From CAIQPV01 sp963719855 (GTDB lineage Bacteria; Pseudomonadota; Gammaproteobacteria; Burkholderiales; Gallionellaceae), in NCBI GenBank assembly GCA_963719855.1, contig CAVRDK010000003.1:62001-126000 (forward strand): a DNA stretch of 64,000 nucleotides, in the 5' to 3' direction. The notes under the pieces were generated by a model, which saw only the letters and a program-made list of their open reading frames with translations, did no database searches and had not been told where the DNA came from. The position numbers and the translations under genes are program-made. Shown in pieces: positions 8,380 to 17,662 of this stretch. Each line of letters begins with the position of its first letter. The stretch's first letter is position 1.

Positions 8380-8631
8380 GTGACTGACGAGAGTGGAAGC
8401 AAAAATTTGGAGCGTTTGTGCTGGCACTGTCGGCGCGGCCTACTGGAACTGGATATCGTGCTGGGACGTTTTGTCGGGCAGCATTATGCGGAGCTGGATG
8501 CGGCACAGCAGGCCGCATTTGATGTCTTGCTGGATATGCCCGATACGGTGCTATGGGATATGATTGTCGGCAGGCAGGATGCGGCGCAAAGCGAACTGCA
8601 GGCGTTGCTGGAAAAAATCAGGGCGGTTTAG
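8380..8631 (+). CDS. sdhE: FAD assembly factor SdhE
   Basis: An 83-aa protein of the SdhE/Sdh5 family that promotes covalent flavinylation of SdhA. The family motif is visible as RRGLLELDIVLGRF, the RGxxE signature, near residue 18. The rest (DMPDTVLWDMIVGR) also fits. The start is a GTG at 8380; the only nearby ATG (8351) lies in the REP palindrome and is followed by a stop out of frame. The RAYT/REP insertion separates it from sdhB, so expression may depend on read-through or a new promoter. Confidence 0.9.
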   Translation: MTDESGSKNLERLCWHCRRGLLELDIVLGRFVGQHYAELDAAQQAAFDVLLDMPDTVLWDMIVGRQDAAQSELQALLEKIRAV

Positions 8632-8656
8632 CGCCAAATAAAGCAAGGAGAAAATT

Positions 8657-9942
8657 ATGGATAACAAACGTGTTGCAACGCTGACTCTGGATGACGGGCG
8701 CAGCGTCGAATTGCCGATACTCTCCGGCACGCTGGGGTCGGATGTGCTCGATATTCACAACCTCAGCAAGCTCGGACTGTTTACTTACGACCCCGCGTTT
8801 TTTCCACGGCCAGTTGCACTTCGTCGATCACCTTTATTGACGGCGATGCCGGATTGCTTTACTACCGGGGTTACCCGATCGAGCAACTGGCCGAGCAGTC
8901 CGATTTTCTCGAAGTATCTTACCTATTATTGAACGGCGAATTGCCAAATTCCGCGCAGTGTCTTGAATTCAAGGACATCGTTACGCACCACACCATGGTG
9001 AACGATCAGATGGTGCGTTTCTTTTCCGGCTTCCGCCGCGATGCGCATCCGATGGCGGTAATGGTCGGCGTAGTGGGCGCTTTGTCGGCCTTTTATCACG
9101 ATTCGCTGGACATCAGTGATCCGCGACACCGCGAGATATCGGCGATGCGCATGTTGGCAAAAGTACCTACCATTGCTGCGATGGCGCACAAGTACCACAC
9201 CGGCGCTCCGTTCATGTTCCCGAAGAACAAATACAGCTATGCGGAGAACCTCATGTATATGATGTTCGCCACCCCGGCTGAAGATTACGAACCCAATCCG
9301 GTGCTGGTGCGCGCCTTGGATCGCATCCTTATTTTGCACGCAGACCATGAGCAGAATGCCTCCACCTCGACAGTGCGCCTGGCCGGTTCGAGCGGGGCGA
9401 ACCCGTTTGCCTGCATCGCTTCCGGCATTGCCGCACTGTGGGGCCCTGCGCATGGCGGTGCGAACGAGGCCGCGTTGAAGATGCTGGAAGAGGTCGGCGA
9501 TATATCGCGTGTTCCCGAATATGTGCAGGGTGTGAAAGACAAGAAATACCGTCTGATGGGTTTCGGCCATCGCGTTTACAAGAACATGGATCCCCGCGCT
9601 GCCGTGATGCGCAAGACCTGTTATGAAGTGCTGGCGGATCTCAAGCTGGAAAACCACAAACTGTTTGAGTTGGCGATGGAACTGGAGCGTGTCGCCTTGA
9701 GCGACCCTTATTTCATCGAGCACAAACTGTATCCGAATGTGGATTTCTATTCCGGTATCGTGCTGCGCGCTCTGGGCATTCCGACCAACATGTTCACGGT
9801 TATTTTTGCGGTGGCGCGCACCGTAGGCTGGATTTCGCAATGGAATGAAATGATCGCAGATACAGATCACAAGATCGGTCGTCCGCGCCAGTTGTATCGC
9901 GGCGCAACCAAGCGCGATTACGTGCCGGTCGGCAGCCGATAG
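8657..9942 (+). pseudogene. gltA: Citrate synthase with a one-base frameshift
   Basis: Citrate synthase condenses oxaloacetate and acetyl-CoA. The N-terminal frame (MDNKRVATLTLDDGR through LGLFTYDPAFF) and the downstream frame (SITFIDGDAGLLYYRGYPIEQLAE onward, with the catalytic histidine region GFGHRVYKNMDPRA) are both normal but lie in different frames. The break is at a run of six T at 8798-8803. Seven T would restore DPAFFSTASC, matching DPGFTSTASC in E. coli. Everything else is intact and full length (about 428 aa), so this is either a real recent mutation or, at least as likely, a homopolymer sequencing error. A good ribosome site (AAGGAG) precedes the start. Confidence 0.93.
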
Positions 9943-10040
9943 GGATTTGTTCGGCAATGAGGAATTTGATCTGTGAAACTTATAGCCGGGCGCCCGTGGG
10001 CTAGTTACCGTTTCTCGGTTTAACCTGGAAAGCCAAGCTA

Positions 10041-12911
10041 ATGTCCACACCAGAAAAAAACACCATGCAGGCCATGAGCGACACTTCCCTGTTGTTCGGG
10101 ATGAACGATGTGTTCGTCGAGGGGTTGTATGAGGATTATCTCGCCAATCCGGCTTCGGTTACCGAGGCATGGCGCGGCTATTTCGATGCACTGCAAGCCA
10201 CGCCAGGCGCTGCGCATGAAATCGCGCACAGCCCTATTCAACGCGCCTTTGCGGACTTGCCGCAGGCGGGTGTCTGCGGTGTCTTCATTCAGGAAGCCGC
10301 TCTGGAACGTAAACAAGTCCGTGTGTTGCAACTCATCAATGCGCATCGCTTTCTCGGTGTGCGTGTCGCCAATCTCGATCCGCTGAATCGTTACGACAAG
10401 CCGGTGATTGCCGAGCTTGAACTGGCGCATTATGGTTTGGGTGAAATCGACATGGATACTACCTTCGATACCGGATCGCTGGTGGGTGCGCCACGCATGA
10501 CTTTGCGCGAAATATTGCAACTGTTGCGTCAGACCTATTGCGGCAGCATAGGCGCGGAATACATGTACATCAGCGATGTGGCGCAGAAACGCTGGATACA
10601 GAGCCGCCTGGAAGGGGTGCGTGGACTGGCTGGATATGACACGCCCATGCGTCGCCGCATCCTAGAACGGCTGACTGCCGCAGAGACGCTGGAACGTTAT
10701 CTGCACACCAAGTTTGTCGGACAAAAGCGCTTCTCGCTGGAAGGGGGCGAGACGCTGATTCCATTGCTCGACCACTTGTTGCAACGTGCCGGTGGGCTAG
10801 GTGTGCAGGAAACCGTGATCGGCATGGCTCATCGCGGGCGGCTGAACGTGCTGGTGAATATTCTCGGCAAGCAGCCGGGCATGCTGTTCGCTGAATTCGC
10901 GGGCATCCACGCCGAACACCTGACTTCCGGCGACGTGAAATATCATCAGGGATTTTCCGCCGACATCGCCACACCGGGCGGCGCAATGCATGTTGTGCTG
11001 GCCTTCAATCCCTCACATCTGGAAATTGTAAATCCGGTGGTAGAAGGTTCGGTGCGCGCGCGCCAGCACCGCCTCAAGGATCTTGAAGGCGAAAAAGTTT
11101 TACCAATATTGATCCACGGCGATGCGGCATTTGCCGGGCAGGGTGTGGTAATGGAAACGCTGGCCATGTCGCAGACGCGCGGCTATCGCACCGGCGGAAC
11201 AGTGCATATCATCATCAACAACCAGATCGGTTTTACCGCGTCAGACACGCGCGACGTACGTTCCAGCAGCTATTGCAGTGACGTGGCGAAGATGATTGAC
11301 GCGCCGATTTTTCATGTCAATGCCGACGATCCAGATGCGGTATTGCTGATCACCGAAATTGCGCTGGATTACCGCATGAAGTACCAGCAGGATGTGGTGA
11401 TAGATATGGTGTGCTTCCGTAAGCTGGGGCACAACGAGCAGGACGAACCGCTAGTCACACAACCGTTCATGTATCGCTTCGTCCGCCAGCATCCCGGCAC
11501 ACGCGCCTTATATGCGCAGCGCCTGACCGGGGAAGGAGTAATTCAGGCCGATGAAGCGAATGCCATGGTAATGACCTATCGCCGTTCGATGGATGAGGGG
11601 CACAACTCCATCCAGCCCGCACTGGAGAAAAGCAACGGCAGGTTAGCTACAGATTGGACGCAGTTCAAAGATGACATGGCATGGAACTTCACGGTGGATA
11701 CCTCGGTGCCGCTTGAACGCTTGCAGCAATTAGCGATACCGCTTACTACTGTCCCGCAAGGTTTCACACTTCATTCGCGCGTGCAAAAGATCGTCGAGGA
11801 TCGCACTGCCATGGCACGCGGAGATCTGCCGCTGGACTGGGGCATGGCAGAGAATCTCGCCTATGCCACACTGCTCACCGAAGGTTATCCGGTACGCCTT
11901 TCCGGGCAAGATAGCCAGCGCGGCACTTTTTTCCATCGCCACGCCACCTGGCATGACCAGAATCGTGCGGAGCGGCACGCAGGCGCTTATACGCCTTTGC
12001 AATATCTTGCTCCCGATCAAGCGGATTTCGTGGTGATTGATTCGCTGTTGTCAGAAGAAGCGGTGCTGGGTTTTGAATACGGTTATGCCACCGCCGAGCC
12101 AAGTTCGCTGGTACTGTGGGAAGCCCAGTTCGGCGACTTCGCCAACGGCGCGCAAGTGGTGATAGACCAGTTTATCGCCTCCGGCGAAGTGAAGTGGGGC
12201 AGGTTGTGCGGGCTGGTGATGTTACTGCCGCATGGTTATGAGGGGCAGGGAGCGGAACATTCTTCCGGGCGCATCGAGCGCTATCTGCAATTGTGTGCCG
12301 ATTACAACATCCAGGTGTGCGTACCCTCCAATGCCGCGCAGATGTTCCACCTGCTGCGCCGCCAGATGCTGCGTCCGTTACGTAAGCCGCTGATCGTGTT
12401 TACGCCCAAGAGCCTGCTGCGCAGCAAGGATGCTGCTTCGCCGCTGACCGAATTTACGCAGGGGGAATTTCAACCGGTGATACCCGAAGTGGATGCGCTG
12501 GATAAGGTGCGACGCATCATCGCGTGCACCGGCAAGGTGTATTACGAACTGCTCGCGGCGCGGCGCAAGCACGGCATCGCGAATATGGCGATCATCCGCA
12601 TTGAACAACTGTATCCGTTCCCGCACGACGATTTCGCCGCGCAAATTGCCGCGTATCCGCATGCCACTGAAGTAGTATGGTGCCAGGAAGAGCCGGGCAA
12701 CCAGGGCGCATGGCATCGCGTCCAGCATTATTTGCTGCGCCACCTGCGCCCCGGCATGAAGCTTGATTATGCGCTGCGCCCTTCATCCGCCGCGCCTGCG
12801 CCGGGCTATCTCGCCTTGCACAACGAACAGCAGAAAGACGTGATCGAGGCCGCATTCCGCCCCGATCTCGACATAAAGGTCATCCAGGGAGGTGCACGTA
12901 ATGAACATTGA
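10041..12911 (+). CDS. sucA: 2-oxoglutarate dehydrogenase E1 component
   Basis: A 956-aa thiamine-diphosphate enzyme that decarboxylates 2-oxoglutarate in the TCA cycle. It begins with the short E1o N-terminal segment (LLFGMNDVFVEGLYEDYLANP), which binds E2. It contains the ThDP-binding part with VIGMAHRGRLNVLVN (near residue 260) and GDAAFAGQGVVMETL...IINNQIGFTASD (near 360-405), then the transketolase-like pyrimidine domain (GFEYGYATAEPSSLVLWEAQFGDFANGAQ in part). Length is near that of E. coli SucA (933). It overlaps sucB by 11 bases, indicating an operon. Confidence 0.97.
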   Translation: MSTPEKNTMQAMSDTSLLFGMNDVFVEGLYEDYLANPASVTEAWRGYFDALQATPGAAHEIAHSPIQRAFADLPQAGVCGVFIQEAALERKQVRVLQLINAHRFLGVRVANLDPLNRYDKPVIAELELAHYGLGEIDMDTTFDTGSLVGAPRMTLREILQLLRQTYCGSIGAEYMYISDVAQKRWIQSRLEGVRGLAGYDTPMRRRILERLTAAETLERYLHTKFVGQKRFSLEGGETLIPLLDHLLQRAGGLGVQETVIGMAHRGRLNVLVNILGKQPGMLFAEFAGIHAEHLTSGDVKYHQGFSADIATPGGAMHVVLAFNPSHLEIVNPVVEGSVRARQHRLKDLEGEKVLPILIHGDAAFAGQGVVMETLAMSQTRGYRTGGTVHIIINNQIGFTASDTRDVRSSSYCSDVAKMIDAPIFHVNADDPDAVLLITEIALDYRMKYQQDVVIDMVCFRKLGHNEQDEPLVTQPFMYRFVRQHPGTRALYAQRLTGEGVIQADEANAMVMTYRRSMDEGHNSIQPALEKSNGRLATDWTQFKDDMAWNFTVDTSVPLERLQQLAIPLTTVPQGFTLHSRVQKIVEDRTAMARGDLPLDWGMAENLAYATLLTEGYPVRLSGQDSQRGTFFHRHATWHDQNRAERHAGAYTPLQYLAPDQADFVVIDSLLSEEAVLGFEYGYATAEPSSLVLWEAQFGDFANGAQVVIDQFIASGEVKWGRLCGLVMLLPHGYEGQGAEHSSGRIERYLQLCADYNIQVCVPSNAAQMFHLLRRQMLRPLRKPLIVFTPKSLLRSKDAASPLTEFTQGEFQPVIPEVDALDKVRRIIACTGKVYYELLAARRKHGIANMAIIRIEQLYPFPHDDFAAQIAAYPHATEVVWCQEEPGNQGAWHRVQHYLLRHLRPGMKLDYALRPSSAAPAPGYLALHNEQQKDVIEAAFRPDLDIKVIQGGARNEH

Positions 12912-14058
12912 AATTAAAATTCCGCAACTGTCCGAATCGGTGACCGAAGCGACCTTGCTGACATGGCACAAACAGGTCGGCGAGGCAGTTGCCGAAGGAG
13001 AAAACCTGATCGACATCGAGACCGATAAAGTGGTGCTGGAACTGCCTGCCTCGAAGAGTGGTGTGCTGAGCAAAATCATCAAGGGCGATGGAGAAAAAGT
13101 GGTGGGCGGCGAGTTAATTGCGCTGCTGGATACAGAGGCACAGCCAAGTGTTCAATCTGTTTCAAAACCTACTGCCGAAGCGCAGGCGCAAGCCTCCATC
13201 ATGCCAGCTGCGCAGAAAATCGCGGCGGAAAACAAGGTGGATACGGCGGCGATCAGCGGCAGCGGGCGTGATGGCCGCGTGCTGAAAGAAGATGTGCTAA
13301 GCGCATTGGAAAAACCTGCTGCACCCGTGGCAACTCTTCCCCAGGCCGCTACGGGTGGACGAGTAGAACAACGTGTACCGATGACGCGTATCCGCCAGCG
13401 CATCGCCGAGCGTCTGCTGCAATCGCAACAGAACGCCGCCATCCTCACTACCTTCAACGAAGCGAACATGCAGCCGGTGATAGACCTGCGCAACAAATAC
13501 AAGGATGTATTCGAGAAGAAGCACGGCGTGAAGCTGGGTTTCACCTCCTTTTTCGTCAAAGCGGCAGTGCTGGCCTTGCAAAAATTCCCGCTGGTGAACG
13601 CATCGGTGGACGGCACCGACATCATCTACCACGGCTACTACGATATCGGTGTGGCCGTCGGCAGCGAGCGCGGCTTGGTGGTGCCCATCATCCGAGATGC
13701 GGATAAGTTATCTTTGGCAGAAATCGAGAAACAGATCGCCGATTTCAGTGCGCGTGCCAAAACGGGCAAGATCACGCTGGAAGAATTGAGCGGCGGCACC
13801 TTCTCCATTTCCAACGGCGGCGTGTTCGGCTCCATGCTCTCCACCCCGATTATCAATCCGCCGCAAAGCGCCATTCTCGGCATCCATGCCACCAAGGACA
13901 GACCCATCGCGGAAAACGACCAAGTGGTCATCCGTCCGATGAATTACCTGGCGCTTTCCTACGATCACCGCATCGTCGATGGTCGCGATGCAGTGTTGTT
14001 TCTCGTCACCATCAAGGAAGCACTGGAATTCCCAGGGCGAGTATTGCTCGATATTTGA
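12901..14058 (+). CDS. sucB: Dihydrolipoyl succinyltransferase (E2) of 2-oxoglutarate dehydrogenase
   Basis: A 385-aa E2 protein that transfers the succinyl group to CoA. It has one lipoyl domain (residues 1-78) with the lipoylated lysine in IDIETDKVVLELPAS, a linker, a peripheral subunit-binding domain (AAENKVDTAAISGSGRDGRV, about 105-125) and the acyltransferase domain ending with the catalytic SYDHRIVDGRDAV motif. The ATG at 12901 is preferred over the GTG nine bases earlier because it begins MNIEIKIPQLSESV and follows GGGAGGT. It overlaps the end of sucA. Confidence 0.97.
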   Translation: MNIEIKIPQLSESVTEATLLTWHKQVGEAVAEGENLIDIETDKVVLELPASKSGVLSKIIKGDGEKVVGGELIALLDTEAQPSVQSVSKPTAEAQAQASIMPAAQKIAAENKVDTAAISGSGRDGRVLKEDVLSALEKPAAPVATLPQAATGGRVEQRVPMTRIRQRIAERLLQSQQNAAILTTFNEANMQPVIDLRNKYKDVFEKKHGVKLGFTSFFVKAAVLALQKFPLVNASVDGTDIIYHGYYDIGVAVGSERGLVVPIIRDADKLSLAEIEKQIADFSARAKTGKITLEELSGGTFSISNGGVFGSMLSTPIINPPQSAILGIHATKDRPIAENDQVVIRPMNYLALSYDHRIVDGRDAVLFLVTIKEALEFPGRVLLDI

Positions 14059-14090
14059 AGTGAGCATCTGTGAGGGTTGTGAGGTGGTTT

Positions 14091-14200
14091 GGTGGGAGCG
14101 GATTCAGCCGCGACTAGAAGTTATCGCGGCTGTGTCAATTCCACACCTGACTTGTCGGGTAGTGGATTACCTGACTTTGTTAGAAGCCGCTCCCACAACT
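14091..14200. repeat. REP/BIME cluster upstream of RAYT 2 (type B)
   Basis: Two GTGGGAGCGG-type REP arms surround a spacer containing two GACTT-type segments. Bases 14126-14196 recur as an inverted copy at 16246-16316 with only four mismatches in 71. The pair therefore brackets both RAYT 2 and lpdA. Confidence 0.8.
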
Positions 14201-14219
14201 TGCCCTAGAGCCACTCCCC

Positions 14220-14675
14220 ATGAAATCGCATAGTCAAGATTTGCGTAAAGGGAGGCATAATGAACCCAATCGGACTTATTTGCTGACGACTAAAACTTGG
14301 CAACGTCAGCAGCTATTCAAGGAATGGCCAGTGGCACGAATTGTCATCCATGCCATGCGTTATCAGGTTGAAGCCCATCAAGTGGAAAGCTTGGCTTTTG
14401 TCGTCTTGCCAGATCATCTGCATTGGTTAATCGCTTTGCAAGGCAATGCCACATTGGCTACCCTGATGCGCTCGGTTAAAGGGCGTTCTTCCAGGCAGAT
14501 CAATCAACTGCTAGGCACTAATCTGCCAGTTTGGCAAAATGGCTACCATGATCATGCATTGCGCGAGGACGAAGAACTGGCGAATATTGCTCGCTATATC
14601 GTTGCCAATCCGTTGCGGGCAGGACTAGTTAAGAGGATAGGCGATTACCCGTTCTGGGATGCTAAATGGCTTTGA
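14220..14675 (+). CDS. REP-associated tyrosine transposase (RAYT) 2
   Basis: A 151-aa Y1 HUH protein. The HUH motif is in FVVLPDHLHWLIAL (near residue 63) and the tyrosine region is REDEELANIARYIVANPLRAGLV. It is clearly a paralogue of RAYT 1 but distinct in sequence, and it is surrounded by a different REP type (TGTGGGAGCGGCTTCAGCCG) instead of the GTAGGAGCGGGCC type. It lies between sucB and lpdA, again inside a TCA operon. Confidence 0.9.
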   Translation: MKSHSQDLRKGRHNEPNRTYLLTTKTWQRQQLFKEWPVARIVIHAMRYQVEAHQVESLAFVVLPDHLHWLIALQGNATLATLMRSVKGRSSRQINQLLGTNLPVWQNGYHDHALREDEELANIARYIVANPLRAGLVKRIGDYPFWDAKWL

Positions 14676-14698
14676 TGAGATCGGTGTGTTCGCAATAT

Positions 14699-14754
14699 TG
14701 TGGGAGCGGCTTCAGCCGCGAAGATTTTCAATCGCGGCTGAAGCCGCTCCCACA
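14699..14754. repeat. REP pair, type B (perfect inverted repeat)
   Basis: TGTGGGAGCGGCTTCAGCCG plus CGA, a 10-bp spacer, then its exact reverse complement, ending CTCCCACA at 14754. This is the likely cognate substrate of RAYT 2. It sits about 45 bp upstream of lpdA and could act as a strong mRNA hairpin. Confidence 0.85.
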
Positions 14755-14801
14755 GGAGGTAGTTCACTCAAGGTTGAACAGAATTTGATGACGAGGTAAA
14801 A

Positions 14802-16226
14802 ATGTCGACTAATAATTATGATGTAATGGTTATCGGCGCAGGGCCCGGTGGGTATGTGGCGGCGATACGCTGCGCGCAATTGGGGTTGAATGTCGCTTGC
14901 ATAGATGAATGGGAAAGCGCGCAGGGCAAGCCGAGTCCGGGCGGGACTTGCCTTAATGTGGGCTGCATTCCTTCCAAGGCATTGCTGGAGTCGTCAGAAA
15001 ACTTCGAGCGTGTGACGCAGGATTATGCAGCGCATGGCATCACGGTATCAGATGTGCAATTTGATCTGGCGAAGATGCTGGCGCGCAAGGACAAGATTGT
15101 TTCCGACTTTACTTTAGGCATAGGCCAGCTGTTCAAGAAAAACAAAGTGACTTCCTTGCATGGCCGCGCGCAACTGCTGGGGCGCGAAGGCGATGTCTGG
15201 CGCATCGCGGTAGCGGGTGGTGAAGAGGTGCGCGCGAAGCATGTTGTTATTGCCACCGGCTCCACGCCGCGCGCCTTGCCACAAGCGCCGTTTGACGGTG
15301 CGCGCATCGTGGATAACTCCGGTGCCTTGTCTTTCACGGAGGTTCCCAAGCGTCTGTCCATCATCGGCGCGGGCGTGATCGGGCTGGAACTGGGCAGCGT
15401 ATGGCGCAGGCTGGGAGCTGAGGTGACTCTGCTGGAGGCAATGCCAACTTTCATTCCCGCTGCCGATGAGCAAGTTGCGCAGGAAGCGTTGCGCGCGTTT
15501 ACCAGACAGGGTTTGAGAATTCATCTCGGAGTGCAGATTGATGGCGTTGCGCAAAATGCCGATGCCGTGAAAGTTTTGTGGCGCGATGCGCAGGGCGCGG
15601 CGCAGGAACTGGTTGCGGACAAGCTGATCGTGGCGGTGGGGCGCGTGCCGAATACGCGGGGCTTGGGCGCGGAAGCTGTTGGACTAAAGTTGGATGGCGC
15701 GGGGCGCATCGAAGTGGACGAGCATTGCCGCACCAATCTGACTAACGTGTATGCGGTGGGCGATGTGGTACGAGGCCCCATGTTGGCGCACAAAGCGTCG
15801 GAAGAAGGCGTGATGGTGGCGGAATTGATCGCTGGGCAGGCGGGACACTGCGACCTGAATCTGATGCCCGGCATCATGTACACCGCGCCGGAAATTGCAT
15901 GGGTAGGCAAGACCGAGCAGCAATTAAAAGCATCAGGTGTGGATTACAAATCGGGACAGTTTCCTTTCATGGCAAATGGCCGAGCACGTGCGTTGGGTGA
16001 GACCAATGGCTTTGTAAAATTTCTCGCCGATGCGAAAACCGACCGTATCCTCGGCGTGCATATCATCGGGCCGATGGCTTCAGAACTGATCCAGCAAGCG
16101 GTGCTGGCGCTGGCGTTTTCGGCCAGCAGCGAAGATCTGGCGCGAACCATCCACGCCCATCCTTCATTGTCTGAAGTGCTTCATGAAGCAGCGCTGGCGG
16201 TGGACAAGCGGGCAATTCATATTTGA
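14802..16226 (+). CDS. lpdA: Dihydrolipoyl dehydrogenase (E3)
   Basis: A 474-aa FAD/NAD disulfide oxidoreductase that reoxidizes lipoyl groups of 2-oxoglutarate (and perhaps pyruvate) dehydrogenase. The FAD-binding GAGPGGYVAAIRCAQLG is at the N-terminus, the redox-active disulfide is in GGTCLNVGCIPSKALL (near residue 48), the NAD-binding motif is IIGAGVIGLELGSVW and the C-terminal HAHPSLSEVLHEA carries the catalytic histidine. It is the last gene of the TCA block, separated from sucB by RAYT 2. Confidence 0.97.
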   Translation: MSTNNYDVMVIGAGPGGYVAAIRCAQLGLNVACIDEWESAQGKPSPGGTCLNVGCIPSKALLESSENFERVTQDYAAHGITVSDVQFDLAKMLARKDKIVSDFTLGIGQLFKKNKVTSLHGRAQLLGREGDVWRIAVAGGEEVRAKHVVIATGSTPRALPQAPFDGARIVDNSGALSFTEVPKRLSIIGAGVIGLELGSVWRRLGAEVTLLEAMPTFIPAADEQVAQEALRAFTRQGLRIHLGVQIDGVAQNADAVKVLWRDAQGAAQELVADKLIVAVGRVPNTRGLGAEAVGLKLDGAGRIEVDEHCRTNLTNVYAVGDVVRGPMLAHKASEEGVMVAELIAGQAGHCDLNLMPGIMYTAPEIAWVGKTEQQLKASGVDYKSGQFPFMANGRARALGETNGFVKFLADAKTDRILGVHIIGPMASELIQQAVLALAFSASSEDLARTIHAHPSLSEVLHEAALAVDKRAIHI

Positions 16227-16245
16227 GTGGCTGGTTATGACACCC

Positions 16246-16352
16246 GTGGGAGCGGCTTGTAACAAAGTCAGGCAATCCACTACCCGACAAGTCGGGTGTG
16301 GAGTTGACACAGCCGCGATTTATCGTGATTTCGCAGCTAAAGCCGCTCCCAC
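16246..16352. repeat. REP/BIME cluster downstream of lpdA (inverted copy)
   Basis: Bases 16246-16316 are the reverse complement of 14126-14196 apart from four substitutions. Further REP arms (AAAGCCGCTCCCAC) end the cluster at about 16352, just before the sensor operon. Confidence 0.8.
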
Positions 16353-16369
16353 AACTTACGCTGTTTGAA

Positions 16370-17662
16370 ATGAAAATTGGAATAAAATATCCAAACTGCG
16401 ACATCTTACGGATAATAAATAAATTGAAACGCAGTCCAAACAGAGGGAGAGTCAATCTGGTGCTAGCCGTCGCGCTGACGGCGGTGCTGTTGTATATCGC
16501 GTGGCTGTCGTTCGGTTACTTCCAAAACAAACCCAATATAAAAATCGGCGTGCTGCACTCGCTCAGCGGCACGATGGCAATGAGCGAAACGCCGCTGGTA
16601 GATGCGGTGCTGTTGGCAGTCGAAGAGGCCAACCAGTCGGGCGGGATTAACGGTGCACAGATCGAGATGGTCGTTGCGGACTGCCGCTCGGATGCCGACT
16701 ATTGCGCGCAGCAGGCCGAAAAACTGATCACGCATGACAAAGTTCAGGCTTTGTTCGGCTGTTGGACTTCGGCCTGCCGCAAGGCAGTCAAGCCAGTGGT
16801 CGAGAAGTACCAACATTTGTTGTTCTATCCAATGCAGTACGAGGGACTGGAACAATCTCCCGACATCATCTATACCGGCGCAGCGCCTAACCAGCAGATC
16901 ATTCCGATGGTGACATGGGCGATGCTGCAACGCGGCAAGCGCGCCTACCTGATTGGTTCGGATTATGTGTTTCCTCGCACCGCGAATCAAATTATCAAAA
17001 AATTGTTGCGGGCATGGGACGGTCAATTGCTGGCGGAACGTTATGTGCCGCTGGGTGAACAGAATCTGGATGCAATCGTGCACGAAATCGTCGCACAACA
17101 TCCCGATTTTGTGTTGAACACGCTGAACGGCGACAGCAACCTTTATTTTTTCCGCGCTCTGCGCAAGGCGGGCATTCGCGCCGAAGATATTCCGGTGTTT
17201 TCAACCAGCATCGCCGAGGCAGAATTGGTGGTGATGGGGCCGGAGTTGATGGCAGGGCATTATGCGGCATGGAATTATTTCCAGAGCGTGCAGAGTGATG
17301 AGAATCGTGCCTTCGTCGAGCGCTTCCGCCGCCGTTTCGGCCAAGAGCGGGTGCTGGATGACCCGATGGAAGCGACCTACATCGGGGTGACGCTGTGGGT
17401 GAATGCCTTGCGCAAAGCGGGGACGCAGGATATGACCACCGTCAAGACCGTTCTCGCACAGCAAACGCTAAATGCGCCGGAAGGCATTGTGGCAGTAGAT
17501 GCCGATACGCGGCATTTGTGGAAACCGGTGCGCATCGGCAAGGCGCGCGTTGATGGTCAGTTCGAGATTGTCTGGGAATCGGGTCGCAGCATGGCACCCG
17601 CTCCATTTCCCTTCTTCATTCCGTACGCCGAGCGCGGCTCGTTGATGGGAAGCGCTCGATGA
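16370..17662 (+). CDS. UrtA-like type 1 periplasmic binding protein, membrane-anchored
   Basis: A 430-aa protein with one N-terminal membrane helix (LVLAVALTAVLLYIAWLSFG, about residues 27-46) and a periplasmic type-1 ligand-binding fold of the urea/amide ABC receptor family (IKIGVLHSLSGTMAMSETPL near 55; GCWTSACRKAVKPVVE; YPMQYEGLEQSPDIIYTGAAP). The ATG at 16370 is chosen because upstream codons overlap the REP cluster. No ABC transporter genes are nearby. Its stop overlaps the start of the GGDEF-EAL gene (ATGA), so it probably serves as a ligand-binding partner for that signalling protein. The ligand is unknown; amide- or urea-like compounds are a guess from the family. Confidence 0.85.
   Translation: MKIGIKYPNCDILRIINKLKRSPNRGRVNLVLAVALTAVLLYIAWLSFGYFQNKPNIKIGVLHSLSGTMAMSETPLVDAVLLAVEEANQSGGINGAQIEMVVADCRSDADYCAQQAEKLITHDKVQALFGCWTSACRKAVKPVVEKYQHLLFYPMQYEGLEQSPDIIYTGAAPNQQIIPMVTWAMLQRGKRAYLIGSDYVFPRTANQIIKKLLRAWDGQLLAERYVPLGEQNLDAIVHEIVAQHPDFVLNTLNGDSNLYFFRALRKAGIRAEDIPVFSTSIAEAELVVMGPELMAGHYAAWNYFQSVQSDENRAFVERFRRRFGQERVLDDPMEATYIGVTLWVNALRKAGTQDMTTVKTVLAQQTLNAPEGIVAVDADTRHLWKPVRIGKARVDGQFEIVWESGRSMAPAPFPFFIPYAERGSLMGSAR

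Noticed and set aside
8926..10050. A 374-aa minus-strand ORF
   Set aside because: Antisense to citrate synthase; arises from codon bias of the real gene.
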